From: Enterobacterales bacterium
GTDB lineage: Bacteria; Pseudomonadota; Gammaproteobacteria; Enterobacterales; Enterobacteriaceae
NCBI GenBank assembly: GCA_015655145.1
Contig: JAATFO010000145.1
Coordinates: 1 to 46,945 of the forward strand
Length of the DNA: 46,945 nucleotides
Direction: 5' to 3'
Positions within the stretch are counted from its first letter, which is position 1; the number at the start of each line of letters is the position of its first letter. Shown here in pieces: positions 1 through 10,334 of the stretch. The translations under genes and the position numbers were made by a program. The notes under the pieces are model-generated. The model was given only the letters and a program-made list of their open reading frames with translations. It ran no database searches and had not been told where the DNA came from.

Positions 1-165
1 TAAAATATTGACTCAGCGCATTGAGCGGAACAACCTGACGTTGAGAACCCGCATCAAGCGGCTGGCTCGCAGGACTATCTGTTTCTCACGTTCTGTTGAG
101 TTACATGAAAAAGTCATCGGGGCCTTCATTGAGAAATACATGTTCTACTCATTGGAGGCACTACC
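1..165 (+). mobile_element. IS1-family insertion sequence, right end (partial, cut by window edge)
   Basis: The first 165 bases encode the C-terminal part of an IS1 InsB transposase and end in a sequence whose reverse complement (from 165 back to 145) reads GGTAGTGCCTCCAATGAGTA. This matches the IS1 terminal inverted repeat pattern GGTRATGNCTCCAACTTA. The element therefore ends at about base 165, and its left part lies outside the window. It sits downstream of adhE and interrupts no recognisable gene here. The target-site duplication cannot be checked because the other end is not visible. Confidence 0.8.
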
Positions 166-190
166 AATGATGGCGTATACAGGCGTATGA
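2..190 (+). CDS. insB: IS1 InsB-type transposase, C-terminal fragment
   Basis: Partial reading frame entering from the left edge. It contains the InsB C-terminal block [37 protein letters not shown], which is the end of the DDE transposase of IS1-family elements. In canonical IS1 the stop codon overlaps the terminal repeat (…CAATAAGTTGGAG…). Here the equivalent bases read CTACTCATTGGAG, so the frame runs through the terminal repeat and stops in flanking DNA at 188-190. The last ten or so residues are therefore host sequence. Only the fragment is visible, so activity of the element cannot be judged. Confidence 0.75.
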   Translation, partial: KILTQRIERNNLTLRTRIKRLARRTICFSRSVELHEKVIGAFIEKYMFYSLEALPMMAYTGV

Positions 191-488
191 CAGGCAGATA
201 TCGTGCTGTGCAGTGAATGATGTTCGGCACAACTACTTTTACCATCATTTTACTGAACGCATTCTGGTGTTATTGACGCACTATCAGGATGCTCATTGGG
301 GATGTGAGATTGTACGTGCAGAGGGTTCTGAAGAGCAGCAGAGATATCCGTGGACAACAACCTGGGTTACTGTCCATGGATGATAAGGCTCAACATCGCA
401 TTGTGTGTGGTTACCCTCCCTTTACTGGCATCGGAAGGGGGAGAGCGCTGATTAGTGATGATATCTCAGCGCTCATTTACTTTCACTG
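191..488. other. Intergenic region between IS1 end and adhE
   Basis: About 300 bp with no recognisable gene on either strand. Short open frames here show no family resemblance. The only structure I see is the inverted repeat at 443-474 just downstream of adhE, listed separately. This could be the decayed remainder of a gene that lay beside the insertion sequence, but nothing identifiable is left. Confidence 0.5.
443..474 (-). terminator. Hairpin downstream of adhE
   Basis: Perfect 9-bp inverted repeat GAGCGCTGA…TCAGCGCTC (443-451 with 466-474) about 15 bp after the adhE stop codon. On the adhE strand it is followed by a C-rich run and not a T-run, so it is not a canonical intrinsic terminator. 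It may act as a 3' end stabiliser or a weak terminator. Confidence 0.4.
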
Positions 489-3167
489 TCAGGCCTTTTT
501 GGTTTTTTTCTCTACTTTCACTGCCGGAGCCGTTTTCTCTTCTGCCAAATCAGTAAATGGTTCGACAAATTCACGACCATAGTAGCTATCAAGCATAATT
601 TGTTTCAGCTCAGCAATTAGCGGGTAACGCGGGTTTGCACCGGTACACTGGTCATCGAACGCATCATCTGCCAGTTTGTCGATTTTCGCCAGGAAGTCAG
701 CTTCCTGTACACCGGCTTCACGTATGGATTTGGGAATCCCCAGCTCCGCTTTAATACCTTCCAGCCAGATGAGTAGTTTTTCAATCTTCTGAGCGGTGCG
801 ATCGCCTGGCGCACTTAACTGGAGATGATCAGCTATTTCAGCATAACGACGGCGTGCCTGCGGGCGATCGTACTGGCTGAACGTGGCTTGCTTACTCGGG
901 TTGTCATTAGCATTGTAACGAATGACGTTAGCAATAAGCATGGCGTTCGCCAGACCGTGTGGAATATGGAACTCAGAACCCAGTTTATGGGCCATTGAGT
1001 GACAAACCCCAAGGAAGGCGTTAGCGAATGCGATGCCGGCAATGGTAGCGGCATTATGCACGCGTTCGCGCGCAACAGGATTTTTTGCTCCGTCACGATA
1101 GCTATCTGGCAGGTATTCTTTCAGCAACTTCAATGCCTGCAGTGCCTGACCGTCAGAATATTCATTCGCCAGTACTGACACATACGCTTCCAGTGAGTGG
1201 GTGACCGCATCCAGCCCGCCAAAGGCGCACAGTGACTTCGGCATGTTCATCACGAGGTTGGCATCCACAATGGCCATATCAGGGGTTAATGCATAGTCTG
1301 CCAGCGGATATTTCTGGCCGGTGGCATCGTCGGTCACTACCGCAAAAGGTGTCACTTCAGAACCGGTACCCGAGGTAGTGGTGATCGCGATCATTTTCGC
1401 TTTCACGCCCATTTTCGGGAACTTATAGATACGTTTACGGATATCCATAAAGCGTAAAGCCAGCTCTTCAAAGTGCGTTTCAGGATGTTCGTACATCACC
1501 CACATGATTTTAGCTGCATCCATAGGAGAACCCCCGCCAAGCGCAATAACGACGTCTGGCTTGAAGGAGTTCATCTGCTCTGCACCTTTACGCACGATGC
1601 TCAGTGTCGGGTCAGCTTCAACTTCGAAGAAGACTTCTGTTTCGATATTATGCGCTTTTAATACGGAGGTGATTTGGTCAGCATAACCATTATTGAACAG
1701 GAAACGGTCGGTTACGATGAATGCGCGTTTTGCACCGTCACTTGCCACCTCATCCAATGCGATAGGCAAGGAACCACGACGGAAGTAAATAGACTTCGGA
1801 AGTTTATGCCACAACATATTCTCAGCTCGCTTGGCCACGGTTTTCTTATTGATCAGATGTTTAGGTCCGACATTTTCTGAAATAGAGTTTCCCCCCCATG
1901 AACCACATCCTAACGTGAGCGATGGCGCCAGCTTGAAGTTATACAAATCACCGATCCCACCCTGAGAGGCAGGTGTATTGATCAGGATACGGGCGGTTTT
2001 CATTTTATCGCCAAAATAATTGACGCGTTCGCCATGGTTATCCTGGTCAGTATACAGGCAGGAGGTGTGACCGATCCCACCCATTGCCACCAATTTCTCT
2101 GCTTTATCTACCGCATCTTCGAAGTCTTTAGCCCGATACATCGCCAGTGTCGGAGACAGTTTCTCATGCGCAAAAGGTTCAGATTCATCGACCAGTTTTA
2201 CTTCGCCAATCAGAATCTTTGTATTTCCCGGCACGCTGATCCCCGCCATTTCGGCAATTTTCACTGCGGGTTGACCAACAATGGCAGCGTTGAGGCCGCC
2301 ATTTTTCAGGATAATATCCTGCACGGCTTTTAACTCTTTCCCCTGTAACAGATAACCGCCATGGGTTTTGAAACGTTCACGCACTGCTTCATAAACAGAA
2401 TCGACCACAATCACTGATTGTTCAGAAGCACAAATCACGCCGTTATCAAAGGTTTTCGACATTAAAATAGAGGCAACAGCGCGTTTGATATCGGCGGCAT
2501 CATCAATCACCACCGGTGTATTACCCGCACCCACGCCGATGGCTGGTTTACCGGAGCTGTAGGCGGCTTTCACCATGCCTGGACCACCCGTGGCAAGAAT
2601 CAGATTGATCGCCGGGTGATGCATCAATTGGTTAGACAGTTCAACAGACGGCGCATCAATCCAGCCAATAATATCTTTCGGCGCGCCAGCGGCAATCGCT
2701 GCCTGCAATACGATGTCCGCCGCTTTATTGGTAGCGTCTTTTGCCCGTGGATGAGGGGAGAAAATAATGCCGTTGCGTGTTTTTAGGCTGATCAGCGCTT
2801 TAAAAATAGCGGTAGATGTTGGGTTGGTGGTGGGAACAATACCGCAGATCAGACCGATGGGTTCTGCAATAGTGATGATGCCAAAGGTATCGTCGGTATC
2901 AAGGATACCGCAGGTTTTTTCATCTTTATACGCATTGTAGATATATTCTGAAGCAAAGTGGTTCTTGATCACTTTATCTTCAACAATACCCATACCTGAT
3001 TCAGCAACGGCCATTTTAGCCAGAGGAATACGGGCATCTGCAGCAGCCAGTGCTGCCGCACGGAAAATTTTGTCAACTTGTTCTTGAGTAAAGTTGGCAT
3101 ATTCACGCTGGGCTTTTTTAACGCGATCAACAAGTGCGTTAAGTTCAGCGACATTAGTAACGGCCAT
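489..3167 (-). CDS. adhE: Bifunctional acetaldehyde-CoA/alcohol dehydrogenase AdhE
   Basis: Reduces acetyl-CoA to acetaldehyde and then to ethanol with two NADH in mixed-acid fermentation. It is known to form spirosome filaments. The 892-residue length matches E. coli AdhE (891). The N-terminal aldehyde dehydrogenase half (about 1-440) carries the thioester Cys246 in DNGVICASEQ. The C-terminal iron-dependent alcohol dehydrogenase half (from about 450) has the nucleotide motif GGGSPMDAAK and metal-ligand histidines in HSLEAY and HSMAHKLGSEFHIPHG. An AGGAGAG ribosome binding site precedes the ATG. The gene is divergent from ychE across 489 bp, as in E. coli. I saw no clear redox-regulator (Rex-type) site. 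The frame is intact with all catalytic residues visible. Confidence 0.97.
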   Translation of the reverse strand: MAVTNVAELNALVDRVKKAQREYANFTQEQVDKIFRAAALAAADARIPLAKMAVAESGMGIVEDKVIKNHFASEYIYNAYKDEKTCGILDTDDTFGIITIAEPIGLICGIVPTTNPTSTAIFKALISLKTRNGIIFSPHPRAKDATNKAADIVLQAAIAAGAPKDIIGWIDAPSVELSNQLMHHPAINLILATGGPGMVKAAYSSGKPAIGVGAGNTPVVIDDAADIKRAVASILMSKTFDNGVICASEQSVIVVDSVYEAVRERFKTHGGYLLQGKELKAVQDIILKNGGLNAAIVGQPAVKIAEMAGISVPGNTKILIGEVKLVDESEPFAHEKLSPTLAMYRAKDFEDAVDKAEKLVAMGGIGHTSCLYTDQDNHGERVNYFGDKMKTARILINTPASQGGIGDLYNFKLAPSLTLGCGSWGGNSISENVGPKHLINKKTVAKRAENMLWHKLPKSIYFRRGSLPIALDEVASDGAKRAFIVTDRFLFNNGYADQITSVLKAHNIETEVFFEVEADPTLSIVRKGAEQMNSFKPDVVIALGGGSPMDAAKIMWVMYEHPETHFEELALRFMDIRKRIYKFPKMGVKAKMIAITTTSGTGSEVTPFAVVTDDATGQKYPLADYALTPDMAIVDANLVMNMPKSLCAFGGLDAVTHSLEAYVSVLANEYSDGQALQALKLLKEYLPDSYRDGAKNPVARERVHNAATIAGIAFANAFLGVCHSMAHKLGSEFHIPHGLANAMLIANVIRYNANDNPSKQATFSQYDRPQARRRYAEIADHLQLSAPGDRTAQKIEKLLIWLEGIKAELGIPKSIREAGVQEADFLAKIDKLADDAFDDQCTGANPRYPLIAELKQIMLDSYYGREFVEPFTDLAEEKTAPAVKVEKKTKKA

Positions 3168-3656
3168 AATGCTCTCCTGATGGAAGTTAAACTCTTTTAG
3201 TAAACAAGCCTGAAGTCAGGAGTATAGCGGTGCCCCGTCAATGTGTCGTGGGCAAATTCGTGACCAGACATTGAAATACTCATTAAAAATCATGCTATTT
3301 TACTGAAAGAGCTCTATTTTCATGGACATCTAAACACGTATTTTCAGAAAGGTAACACGCTTGTTTGTCTGTGTTGAGCTTACCCATTAAGGGGGAGGTG
3401 TTATGTGATTTAGATCATATTATCTGCATGCTGACACCATTCAGCTAGCGGTTTTGGCCGGAAAGAGGGAAAGTCAAACTGCCAGTGACAAATTGCTTTA
3501 ATAAAAACACCATAAGCCAAACAATATAGTAACATATTGGGTCTTATCTGGATGATTATGATAAAATTAGCGGGGTTCTCTGGCTTTTTTGACTGGTAAC
3601 TCGTGGGCTTTTCCGTTAAATTGAGCGCCTGATTTTAGTCAGGTCAGGAGTGCTGA
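3168..3656. other. adhE–ychE divergent control region
   Basis: A 489-bp region between divergently transcribed adhE and ychE, with no gene seen. E. coli also has a long adhE leader with multiple regulators and RNase III processing. Visible here are a CRP-like site (3404-3419, listed separately) and the ychE ribosome binding site AGGAG at 3646-3650. The stretch 3530-3570 is AT-rich and likely contains the ychE promoter (TATGATAAAAT), but no hexamer pair is convincing. Confidence 0.5.
3404..3419. promoter_or_regulatory. CRP-like binding site between adhE and ychE
   Basis: The sequence TGTGA-TTTAGA-TCATA matches the CRP consensus TGTGA-N6-TCACA at nine of ten core bases. It lies 237 bp upstream of the adhE start and 238 bp upstream of ychE, so it could serve either gene. 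One match of this quality can occur by chance in an intergenic region; this is a candidate only. Confidence 0.4.
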
Positions 3657-4304
3657 GTGAATCCTGCAATTTTAGATTTATCTGGCTATATAAAATTTTT
3701 TATTGGTTTATTTGCCCTGGTGAATCCGGTCGGAATTATCCCGGTTTTCATTAGTATGACCCGCTACCAGACGGCAGCGGAGCGTGATAAAACCAACCTC
3801 ACTGCCAGTCTTGCAGTGGCTATTATCCTCTGGACGTCACTGTTTTTAGGTGACGCAATATTGCGTGTCTTCGGTATTTCCATTGATTCTTTCCGTATCG
3901 CGGGCGGAATTCTGGTGGTCACTATCGCGATGTCAATGATTAGCGGGAAACTGGGTGAGGATAAACAAAACAAGCAGGAGAAGTCAGAGACAGTGGTACG
4001 TGAAAGTATTGGTGTCGTGCCGCTAGCGCTCCCTTTAATGGCCGGTCCAGGGGCAATCAGCTCGACAATCGTCTGGAGTACACGTTACCACAGTTGGCTT
4101 AACTGGCTGGGATTCAGCCTGGCGATCGCCATATTTGCTTTTTGTTGTTGGTTACTTTTTCGCGCAGCGCCGATGATGGTTCGTGTGCTTGGTCAGACCG
4201 GCATCAATGTCATCACGCGTATCATGGGCTTATTACTGATGGCTCTGGGTATTGAGTTTGTGGTGACAGGAATCAAGGCCATTTTCCCGGGGCTGTTAAA
4301 CTGA
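3657..4304 (+). CDS. ychE: MarC-family inner-membrane protein YchE
   Basis: Member of the UPF0056/MarC family of six-helix inner-membrane proteins, whose transport role is unproven. The length, 215 residues, equals E. coli YchE. Long stretches are near identical, for example FKFFIGLFALVNPVGIIPVF-type N-terminal residues, SGKLGEDKQNKQEKSE in the central loop and the C-terminus GIKAIFPGLLN. The GTG start at 3657 is chosen because AGGAG (3646-3650) lies six bases upstream. In E. coli the oppABCDF operon follows ychE. Here the next gene is yciU, convergent and only 46 bp away, so opp is absent from this locus. Confidence 0.93.
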   Translation: MNPAILDLSGYIKFFIGLFALVNPVGIIPVFISMTRYQTAAERDKTNLTASLAVAIILWTSLFLGDAILRVFGISIDSFRIAGGILVVTIAMSMISGKLGEDKQNKQEKSETVVRESIGVVPLALPLMAGPGAISSTIVWSTRYHSWLNWLGFSLAIAIFAFCCWLLFRAAPMMVRVLGQTGINVITRIMGLLLMALGIEFVVTGIKAIFPGLLN

Positions 4305-4350
4305 ATTGTCTGTGGCCAATGCGGCGCCGCCGGGTCCGGCGATGTGACGT

Positions 4351-6179
<1,829 letters not shown>

Positions 6180-6337
6180 TAAGTGGAAGTCCTGTTCACG
6201 CTCTGGTAGTTGCAGTTTACGTGCTGATGGTGACAGACGGAACCCTTTCGCTACGCTTAACGCGAGAGATCGGATGTGGTCAGGCGTTGTAACGCGTTAT
6301 AATGCGCCTTGTATTTATACAACGAGTGAGAAATAAC

Positions 6338-6520
6338 GTGAAACGGAGCAGAAATGAAGTTGCTCGCTGGCGTATGCTACGCCAGGTTCAACGTCGTCGG
6401 ACACGCTGGCTGGAAGGGCAGTCCCGGCGCTATGGGCGCATGCATGCAGTGCGCCATCAATTAGCTCAGCAACAGCGGCGGTCTATTTTGTTTATCACCC
6501 ATGTGGATAATTACGGGTGA
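6338..6520 (+). CDS. yciY: YciY-like small basic protein
   Basis: Small arginine-rich protein (60 residues) of unknown function, recognised from E. coli YciY by KRSRNEVARWRMLRQ followed by RRRTRWLEGQSRR. The GTG at 6338 is chosen because homology starts exactly at this codon (MKRSR…); upstream in-frame triplets back to 6302 have no counterpart. The position beside cls and divergent from it is the same as in E. coli. It is about three residues longer than the E. coli protein. There is no signal peptide or membrane segment. Overall charge is strongly positive, which might suggest nucleic-acid contact, but this is inference. Confidence 0.75.
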   Translation: MKRSRNEVARWRMLRQVQRRRTRWLEGQSRRYGRMHAVRHQLAQQQRRSILFITHVDNYG

Positions 6521-6550
6521 CAGACAAAACAGCACTCAGGTCTGTCATGC

Positions 6551-6847
6551 TCAGAACACCCGTTTAAATGGACTGACAGCAACGTGCTTATAGACGCCAG
6601 CGGCAAGGTAAGGGTCATCGTTTGCCCAGGATTGCGCGGCTTCAAGGGACGAAAACTCAGCCACAATGGTCGAACCGGTGAAACCGGCAACGCCCGGATC
6701 ATTGCTATCTACGGCCGGCATTGGTCCGGCGACTACCAGACGGCCTTCATCATGGAGCAAGCTGAGTCGAGCCAGATGAGCAGGGCGTACCGCAGTGCGT
6801 TTTTCCAGTGAATCCGCATTATCTTCAGCATAGATTACATAGAGCAC
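6551..6847 (-). CDS. yciI: YciI-family protein
   Basis: A 98-residue ferredoxin-like-fold protein, the same length as E. coli YciI. The family is related to muconolactone isomerase-like dimers; a conserved His and Asp (here in RPAHLARL and the following loop) form a putative active site, but the substrate is unknown. Diagnostic stretches are [29 protein letters not shown] and [11 protein letters not shown]. It is convergent with yciY (30 bp) and divergent from tonB. E. coli has the potassium channel gene kch between cls and yciI; it is missing here. Confidence 0.9.
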   Translation of the reverse strand: MLYVIYAEDNADSLEKRTAVRPAHLARLSLLHDEGRLVVAGPMPAVDSNDPGVAGFTGSTIVAEFSSLEAAQSWANDDPYLAAGVYKHVAVSPFKRVF

Positions 6848-6994
6848 GTTCAGAACTCCTTTCGGGTCGTGTAAATTCGCGATAACGGTAAGTCATCATA
6901 ACGTTTTCTGCAATTGAAAGATAACCGGCAGTCTGATTCAGTGCAAGCGAGGGTGGTTTTACGATTTTTATCATTGCCGTCAAGTTTCGTTATT

Positions 6995-7013
6995 GAAACT
7001 GATTGCTATTTGC
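6995..7013 (+). promoter_or_regulatory. Probable Fur box upstream of tonB
   Basis: GAAACTGATTGCTATTTGC matches the 19-bp Fur consensus at 11 positions. Its right half (TTGCTATTTGCATTT) closely resembles the remembered tonB control region of E. coli, which is repressed by Fur with iron. It lies 38 bp upstream of the chosen tonB start. Its place just before tonB is the main support. Confidence 0.5.
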
Positions 7014-7050
7014 ATTTACTATTGGTGCTTCACTACTTAGCCGAATGCTT

Positions 7051-7779
7051 ATGACCACGCTCACAACACCACAACCGACACATTTGTCCATTCCTGTCTT
7101 GCTCTCAGTTGCATTGCATGGTTTGGCAATTGCTGGTTTTTTGTATGCTTCTTTTCATCAGGTTGTTCAAATACCCAAAGCATCTCAACCGATCAGTGTG
7201 ACCATGGTAGCGCCTGAAGTTCAACCGCAGCCGGCGCCAGCTCCGGCCCCGGAACCGGTTCCTCAGCCTGAACCACAACCTGAGCCGGTGCCTGAACCTG
7301 AACCGCCTAAACCAGAGCCCGTGCCGATTCCAAAACCTGAGCCTAAACCGAAGCCAAAACCGGTGAAGAAGGTGGTGGTGAAGCCGAAGAAGGAACTCAA
7401 AATCAAGCCCCAACAGACGCAATCGTCTCAGCAGGATGCGCCGAAAGATGTGACACCTAAGCCGTCTACGGCGCCGAAACTTTCGTCTGCGCCCTCACAG
7501 GCGGTCGCTAGCGGTCCACATGCGCTCAATGTCAGCAAGCCCGCTTATCCGGCACGCGCATTTGCCCTGCGAGTGGAAGGTCGTGTAAGAGTACAGTTTG
7601 ATGTGGACAGTGAAGGGCGGGTTAATAATGTGCGAATTCTTTCTGCAGAGCCACGTAACATGTTTGAGCGCGAAGTGAAACAGGCAATGAGAAAGTGGCG
7701 TTATGAAACGGGCAAGCCCGGCAGTAACCTGACAATGAATATTGTATTTCGTATTGAAAACGGGGCGAACATTGAATAA
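7051..7779 (+). CDS. tonB: Energy-transducing protein TonB
   Basis: Couples the proton-motive force through ExbB-ExbD to outer-membrane receptors for iron siderophores and vitamin B12. An N-terminal signal-anchor helix (about residues 13-33) is followed by the QPISVTMVAPE block. A long Pro-rich rod follows, with Glu-Pro then Lys-Pro repeats (about residues 45-115). The C-terminal receptor-binding domain has YPARAFALRVEGRVRVQFDV and FEREVKQAMRKWRYE. The ATG at 7051 gives 242 residues (E. coli 239) and an MTTL start like E. coli MTLD. An ATG at 7045 is an alternative, and frames further upstream overlap the Fur box. Convergent with yciA. Confidence 0.93.
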   Translation: MTTLTTPQPTHLSIPVLLSVALHGLAIAGFLYASFHQVVQIPKASQPISVTMVAPEVQPQPAPAPAPEPVPQPEPQPEPVPEPEPPKPEPVPIPKPEPKPKPKPVKKVVVKPKKELKIKPQQTQSSQQDAPKDVTPKPSTAPKLSSAPSQAVASGPHALNVSKPAYPARAFALRVEGRVRVQFDVDSEGRVNNVRILSAEPRNMFEREVKQAMRKWRYETGKPGSNLTMNIVFRIENGANIE

Positions 7780-7780
7780 T

Positions 7781-7821
7781 GCGCGTGGATGGCGGTGTTA
7801 TTGGCCGCCATCCATTCGCGC
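7781..7821. terminator. Bidirectional hairpin between tonB and yciA
   Basis: A 9-bp perfect stem GGATGGCGG/CCGCCATCC (7787-7795 with 7805-7813) is flanked by a second pair GCGCG/CGCGC (7781-7785 with 7817-7821). It sits exactly between the convergent stops of tonB and yciA. E. coli has a well-characterised bidirectional terminator at this site. Here the T-tract is poor on both sides, so efficiency may be modest. Confidence 0.6.
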
Positions 7822-8250
7822 TTAGTCCTGGTTAGGGTAATGATAATGGATTTTTTCTGACGGTAACCGGCACGATTGTCCTTTATCATCGACGGCGACA
7901 TAGATAAACACCGCTTCTGTAGCGCAATAGTGCGCGTTAACCGCTTCCGACGGGATTTTTTTAATCCATACTTCCACGTTAATCGTCATTGAGCTGTTTC
8001 CAGTGCGAAGACAATGCGCATAACAGCTGACGACATCACCAACGGCGACAGGTTTCAGAAATGTCATGCCATCCACCCGCACGGTCACGACACGGCCTGC
8101 CGCAATTTCTTTCGCCAGAATAGCGCCGCCAATATCCATTTGCGACATCAGCCAGCCGCCAAAAATATCGCCATTGGCATTCGTGTCTGACGGCATTGCC
8201 ATGGTTCGTAGCACTATTTCACCTTGTGGAACTCTATATTTTTCGTCCAT
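7822..8250 (-). CDS. yciA: Acyl-CoA thioesterase YciA
   Basis: Hotdog-fold thioesterase that hydrolyses a broad range of acyl-CoAs in the cytoplasm. It has 142 residues, ten longer than E. coli YciA. The catalytic-loop block NANGDIFGGWLMSQMD (about residues 24-39), including the catalytic Asp, is intact, as is the core VRVDGMTFLKPVAVGD. It forms a minus-strand group with yciB and yciC upstream, in the E. coli order. The 58-bp spacing to yciB allows co-transcription. Confidence 0.93.
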   Translation of the reverse strand: MDEKYRVPQGEIVLRTMAMPSDTNANGDIFGGWLMSQMDIGGAILAKEIAAGRVVTVRVDGMTFLKPVAVGDVVSCYAHCLRTGNSSMTINVEVWIKKIPSEAVNAHYCATEAVFIYVAVDDKGQSCRLPSEKIHYHYPNQD

Positions 8251-8308
8251 TCCGCCGTTTCTTTCACAAAATATGGGGATAAAATGTCCTGTACATCAAC
8301 CTGGAAGA

Positions 8309-8845
8309 TTACTTCTCTTCTTGTGGCATCAGGCGATAGATATAAACGCCGCTCAGCAGGGTAAAAAGTAGCGTCAGTCCGGTCAGACCGAAGACTTTAA
8401 AGTTAAACCAAAGCGCTTGCGGCAACCAAAATGCGACATAAATATTGGCGAGACCACAGGCAAGAAAAAATAAAGCCCAGGCGAGATTAAGCTTGCGCCA
8501 GGCATTTGCCGGTAGGTGTAGCTCTTTACCCAGCATGCGTTGAATCAACGGTTGTTGTGTCCAGTACTGACTGAAGAGCAGGGCAATGGAAAATAGCGTG
8601 TAGATGACAGTGACTTTCCATTTGATGAACTCATCATTATGGAATACCAGGGTCAATGTACCAAATACCGCGACCAGCGCAAATGTGATCAGGGCCATTT
8701 TTTCCAGTTTACGGTACAACACCCAGCTTACGACCAGCGCCAGACCGGTAGCGACAATTAATGCGCCGGAGGCGACATAGATGTCATACAACTTATAAAA
8801 AACAAAGAAGACCACTAAGGGAAGAAAATCAAGTAACTGCTTCAT
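8309..8845 (-). CDS. yciB: Inner-membrane septation-associated protein YciB (IspZ)
   Basis: Hydrophobic inner-membrane protein of the YciB/IspZ family, linked to envelope synthesis, septation and membrane potential in enterics and Shigella. It has 178 residues (E. coli 179) and five predicted membrane helices. Diagnostic stretches are [18 protein letters not shown] at the N-terminus, [15 protein letters not shown] and IQRMLGKEL centrally, and [13 protein letters not shown] at the end. The ATG at 8845 is chosen because homology starts at MKQ; a GTG at 8857 would add four unmatched residues. It lies 54 bp downstream of yciC. Confidence 0.93.
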   Translation of the reverse strand: MKQLLDFLPLVVFFVFYKLYDIYVASGALIVATGLALVVSWVLYRKLEKMALITFALVAVFGTLTLVFHNDEFIKWKVTVIYTLFSIALLFSQYWTQQPLIQRMLGKELHLPANAWRKLNLAWALFFLACGLANIYVAFWLPQALWFNFKVFGLTGLTLLFTLLSGVYIYRLMPQEEK

Positions 8846-8899
8846 AAGGGTTCCCACATAATGCCGATGATGTTACCTGCGATGGTATATAGCCTTGCA

Positions 8900-9637
8900 T
8901 TAACGTAACAACATATAAAGGCGGAACAAATAGATAATCAGGATGGCTGAAACCAGGTTACTGATCGCGTTTAACAGCACGGAGGCGACATTGGCGGGCA
9001 GTACAGTAAACGACGAAGCTAGCAGCAACAAAATGATTTTTGCCAGTAGCCACAGGATCACCGCGGGCGCCACGATTTTGGCCTGACGCCATACGAGACG
9101 AATGCTGGCTCGTATGGCGGAAAACACGCCTTTTTTTTCTGTTGCCAGAATAACGGGTGATAATGACAGTAGAATGCACAATGCTACACCCGGTATCAGC
9201 AGTGCCATAAAGCCTAACTGGGCGATGAGCGTGATCAGAAAAGTCAGTAATAACAGACGCGGTAATAAGGGGGCTGAAGCACCGATTGCCCGCAATGCAC
9301 TGACACGTTGACCCGATGACACCAGCGGAATCAGATACAGCATTCCGCCGAGCAATAATGTATTACCCACCAGCGATGCCACGGTTCCCGCAGCGGAAGC
9401 CCGCAGCAAAACATGTTGTTGTTCCGGCGTCATGTTTTGCACCATCTCAAAGAGCGAGAGAGTACTGCCGCTTTCCCCGACAGACAATATGGACATCTGT
9501 TCAGCCGCAGGTGTGAGCGCAAGCCCAATAATAACGGTAATGAATGATGTCAACAGCGCCATAAGAAAAATGGTAATAAGCTGATGACGAAGAAAATTTC
9601 CCGTGTCACGGTATAACGAGCTCGCCGTGATAGACAT
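8900..9637 (-). CDS. yciC: YciC-family inner-membrane protein
   Basis: Member of UPF0259, a multi-spanning inner-membrane family of unknown function, with 245 residues (E. coli 247). It starts [15 protein letters not shown] and has [21 protein letters not shown] residues centrally and [11 protein letters not shown] at the end; about six hydrophobic segments are visible. The ATG at 9637 is chosen because AAAGGAGTGTAC precedes it at good spacing and homology starts here; the frame is open upstream into the end of the preceding gene. That gene, encoding a cysteine-cluster protein, ends 10 bp upstream, so co-transcription is likely. Confidence 0.92.
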   Translation of the reverse strand: MSITASSLYRDTGNFLRHQLITIFLMALLTSFITVIIGLALTPAAEQMSILSVGESGSTLSLFEMVQNMTPEQQHVLLRASAAGTVASLVGNTLLLGGMLYLIPLVSSGQRVSALRAIGASAPLLPRLLLLTFLITLIAQLGFMALLIPGVALCILLSLSPVILATEKKGVFSAIRASIRLVWRQAKIVAPAVILWLLAKIILLLLASSFTVLPANVASVLLNAISNLVSAILIIYLFRLYMLLR

Positions 9638-9647
9638 GTACACTCCT

Positions 9648-10082
9648 TTAATGAGAACCATTTTGCCGATCCGGCAATTGTACATGGTATGGGGTGATGC
9701 TTGCACCCTGACTTACATAACTTTCGGTTATTCCTGGTAACATCGGGGTAAAAAGTGGGGCCAGGCCATACTTTGCCCGTGCCCGATCACAGGCTTCATT
9801 CCATTCACCCTGTTCACCGGAGATAAAAAATTCATGGCAGGGGCCTGGACGGTTTTCATCAATACGGCAAGAAACATCATGACCAATCTCCCCCCTTAAT
9901 GCGATACAGCGGGGTGTTTTACTGTTTGTCCCTTGCAGACAGCGTAAGAATAAATTCAGCGGCTCGGTCAAACCAACAGGAACGCAGCCGCCGGCATCAT
10001 CAGCCTCCGCCCAGTAAAAAGAGACACGGAAACAAGCGCAGCAGGCGCCACAGCTAACACAAGGATTGAGATTATCGGTCAT
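9648..10082 (-). CDS. YkgJ-family cysteine cluster protein
   Basis: Small protein (144 residues) with the Cys-rich pattern of the YkgJ/UPF0153 family, thought to bind zinc or an iron-sulfur centre. Visible cysteines are [11 protein letters not shown] at residues 8-18, then CVPVG, LRCLQ, RCIAL, SCRID, PCHEF and NEACDRA. The order CxxCGACC…C…C…GPC is typical of the family. The biochemical role is unknown. It is absent from this place in E. coli but ends only 10 bp before yciC and is read in the same direction. It is divergent from ompW. No signal peptide is present, so it is probably cytoplasmic. Confidence 0.82.
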   Translation of the reverse strand: MTDNLNPCVSCGACCACFRVSFYWAEADDAGGCVPVGLTEPLNLFLRCLQGTNSKTPRCIALRGEIGHDVSCRIDENRPGPCHEFFISGEQGEWNEACDRARAKYGLAPLFTPMLPGITESYVSQGASITPYHVQLPDRQNGSH

Positions 10083-10200
10083 TTGATCGCCCGCCCCCTG
10101 AGGCTTCGAACCAAAATCACATCGAGAGTAACAACGGTAAAAATATTCTTTTGCTGAGCCTGCTTCAACGGCAATTTGTGCTCGTTAGAACCACTGATTC

Positions 10201-10214
10201 TTGATCTAAATCAA
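10201..10214 (+). promoter_or_regulatory. FNR box upstream of ompW
   Basis: TTGAT-CTAA-ATCAA is a perfect match to the FNR consensus TTGAT-N4-ATCAA. It is centred about 127 bp upstream of the ompW start codon, in the divergent region with the cysteine-cluster gene. E. coli ompW is known to be induced by FNR without oxygen, which supports function. A weaker half-match (TTGAT-TTGC-ATGAT) follows at 10244-10257. Confidence 0.65.
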
Positions 10215-10334
10215 ACCATTGTTTTTTGAGGAGTTTGAATAAATTGATTTGCATGATCTTTCCTTAAATTCGTTGTAAACATGTGTTACTTAATATTCTC
10301 AGACCAGTAGCTCTCTATTATAAAAGGAGTCGTT

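Noticed and set aside
191..488. Possible remnant of tdk or another gene between the IS1 end and adhE
   Set aside because: No frame gives a recognisable thymidine kinase or other family motif; called gene-free.
7105..7422. Arg/Phe-rich frame opposite tonB
   Set aside because: Its repetitive residues are the reverse of the Pro-Glu/Pro-Lys repeats of TonB, so it is not a gene.
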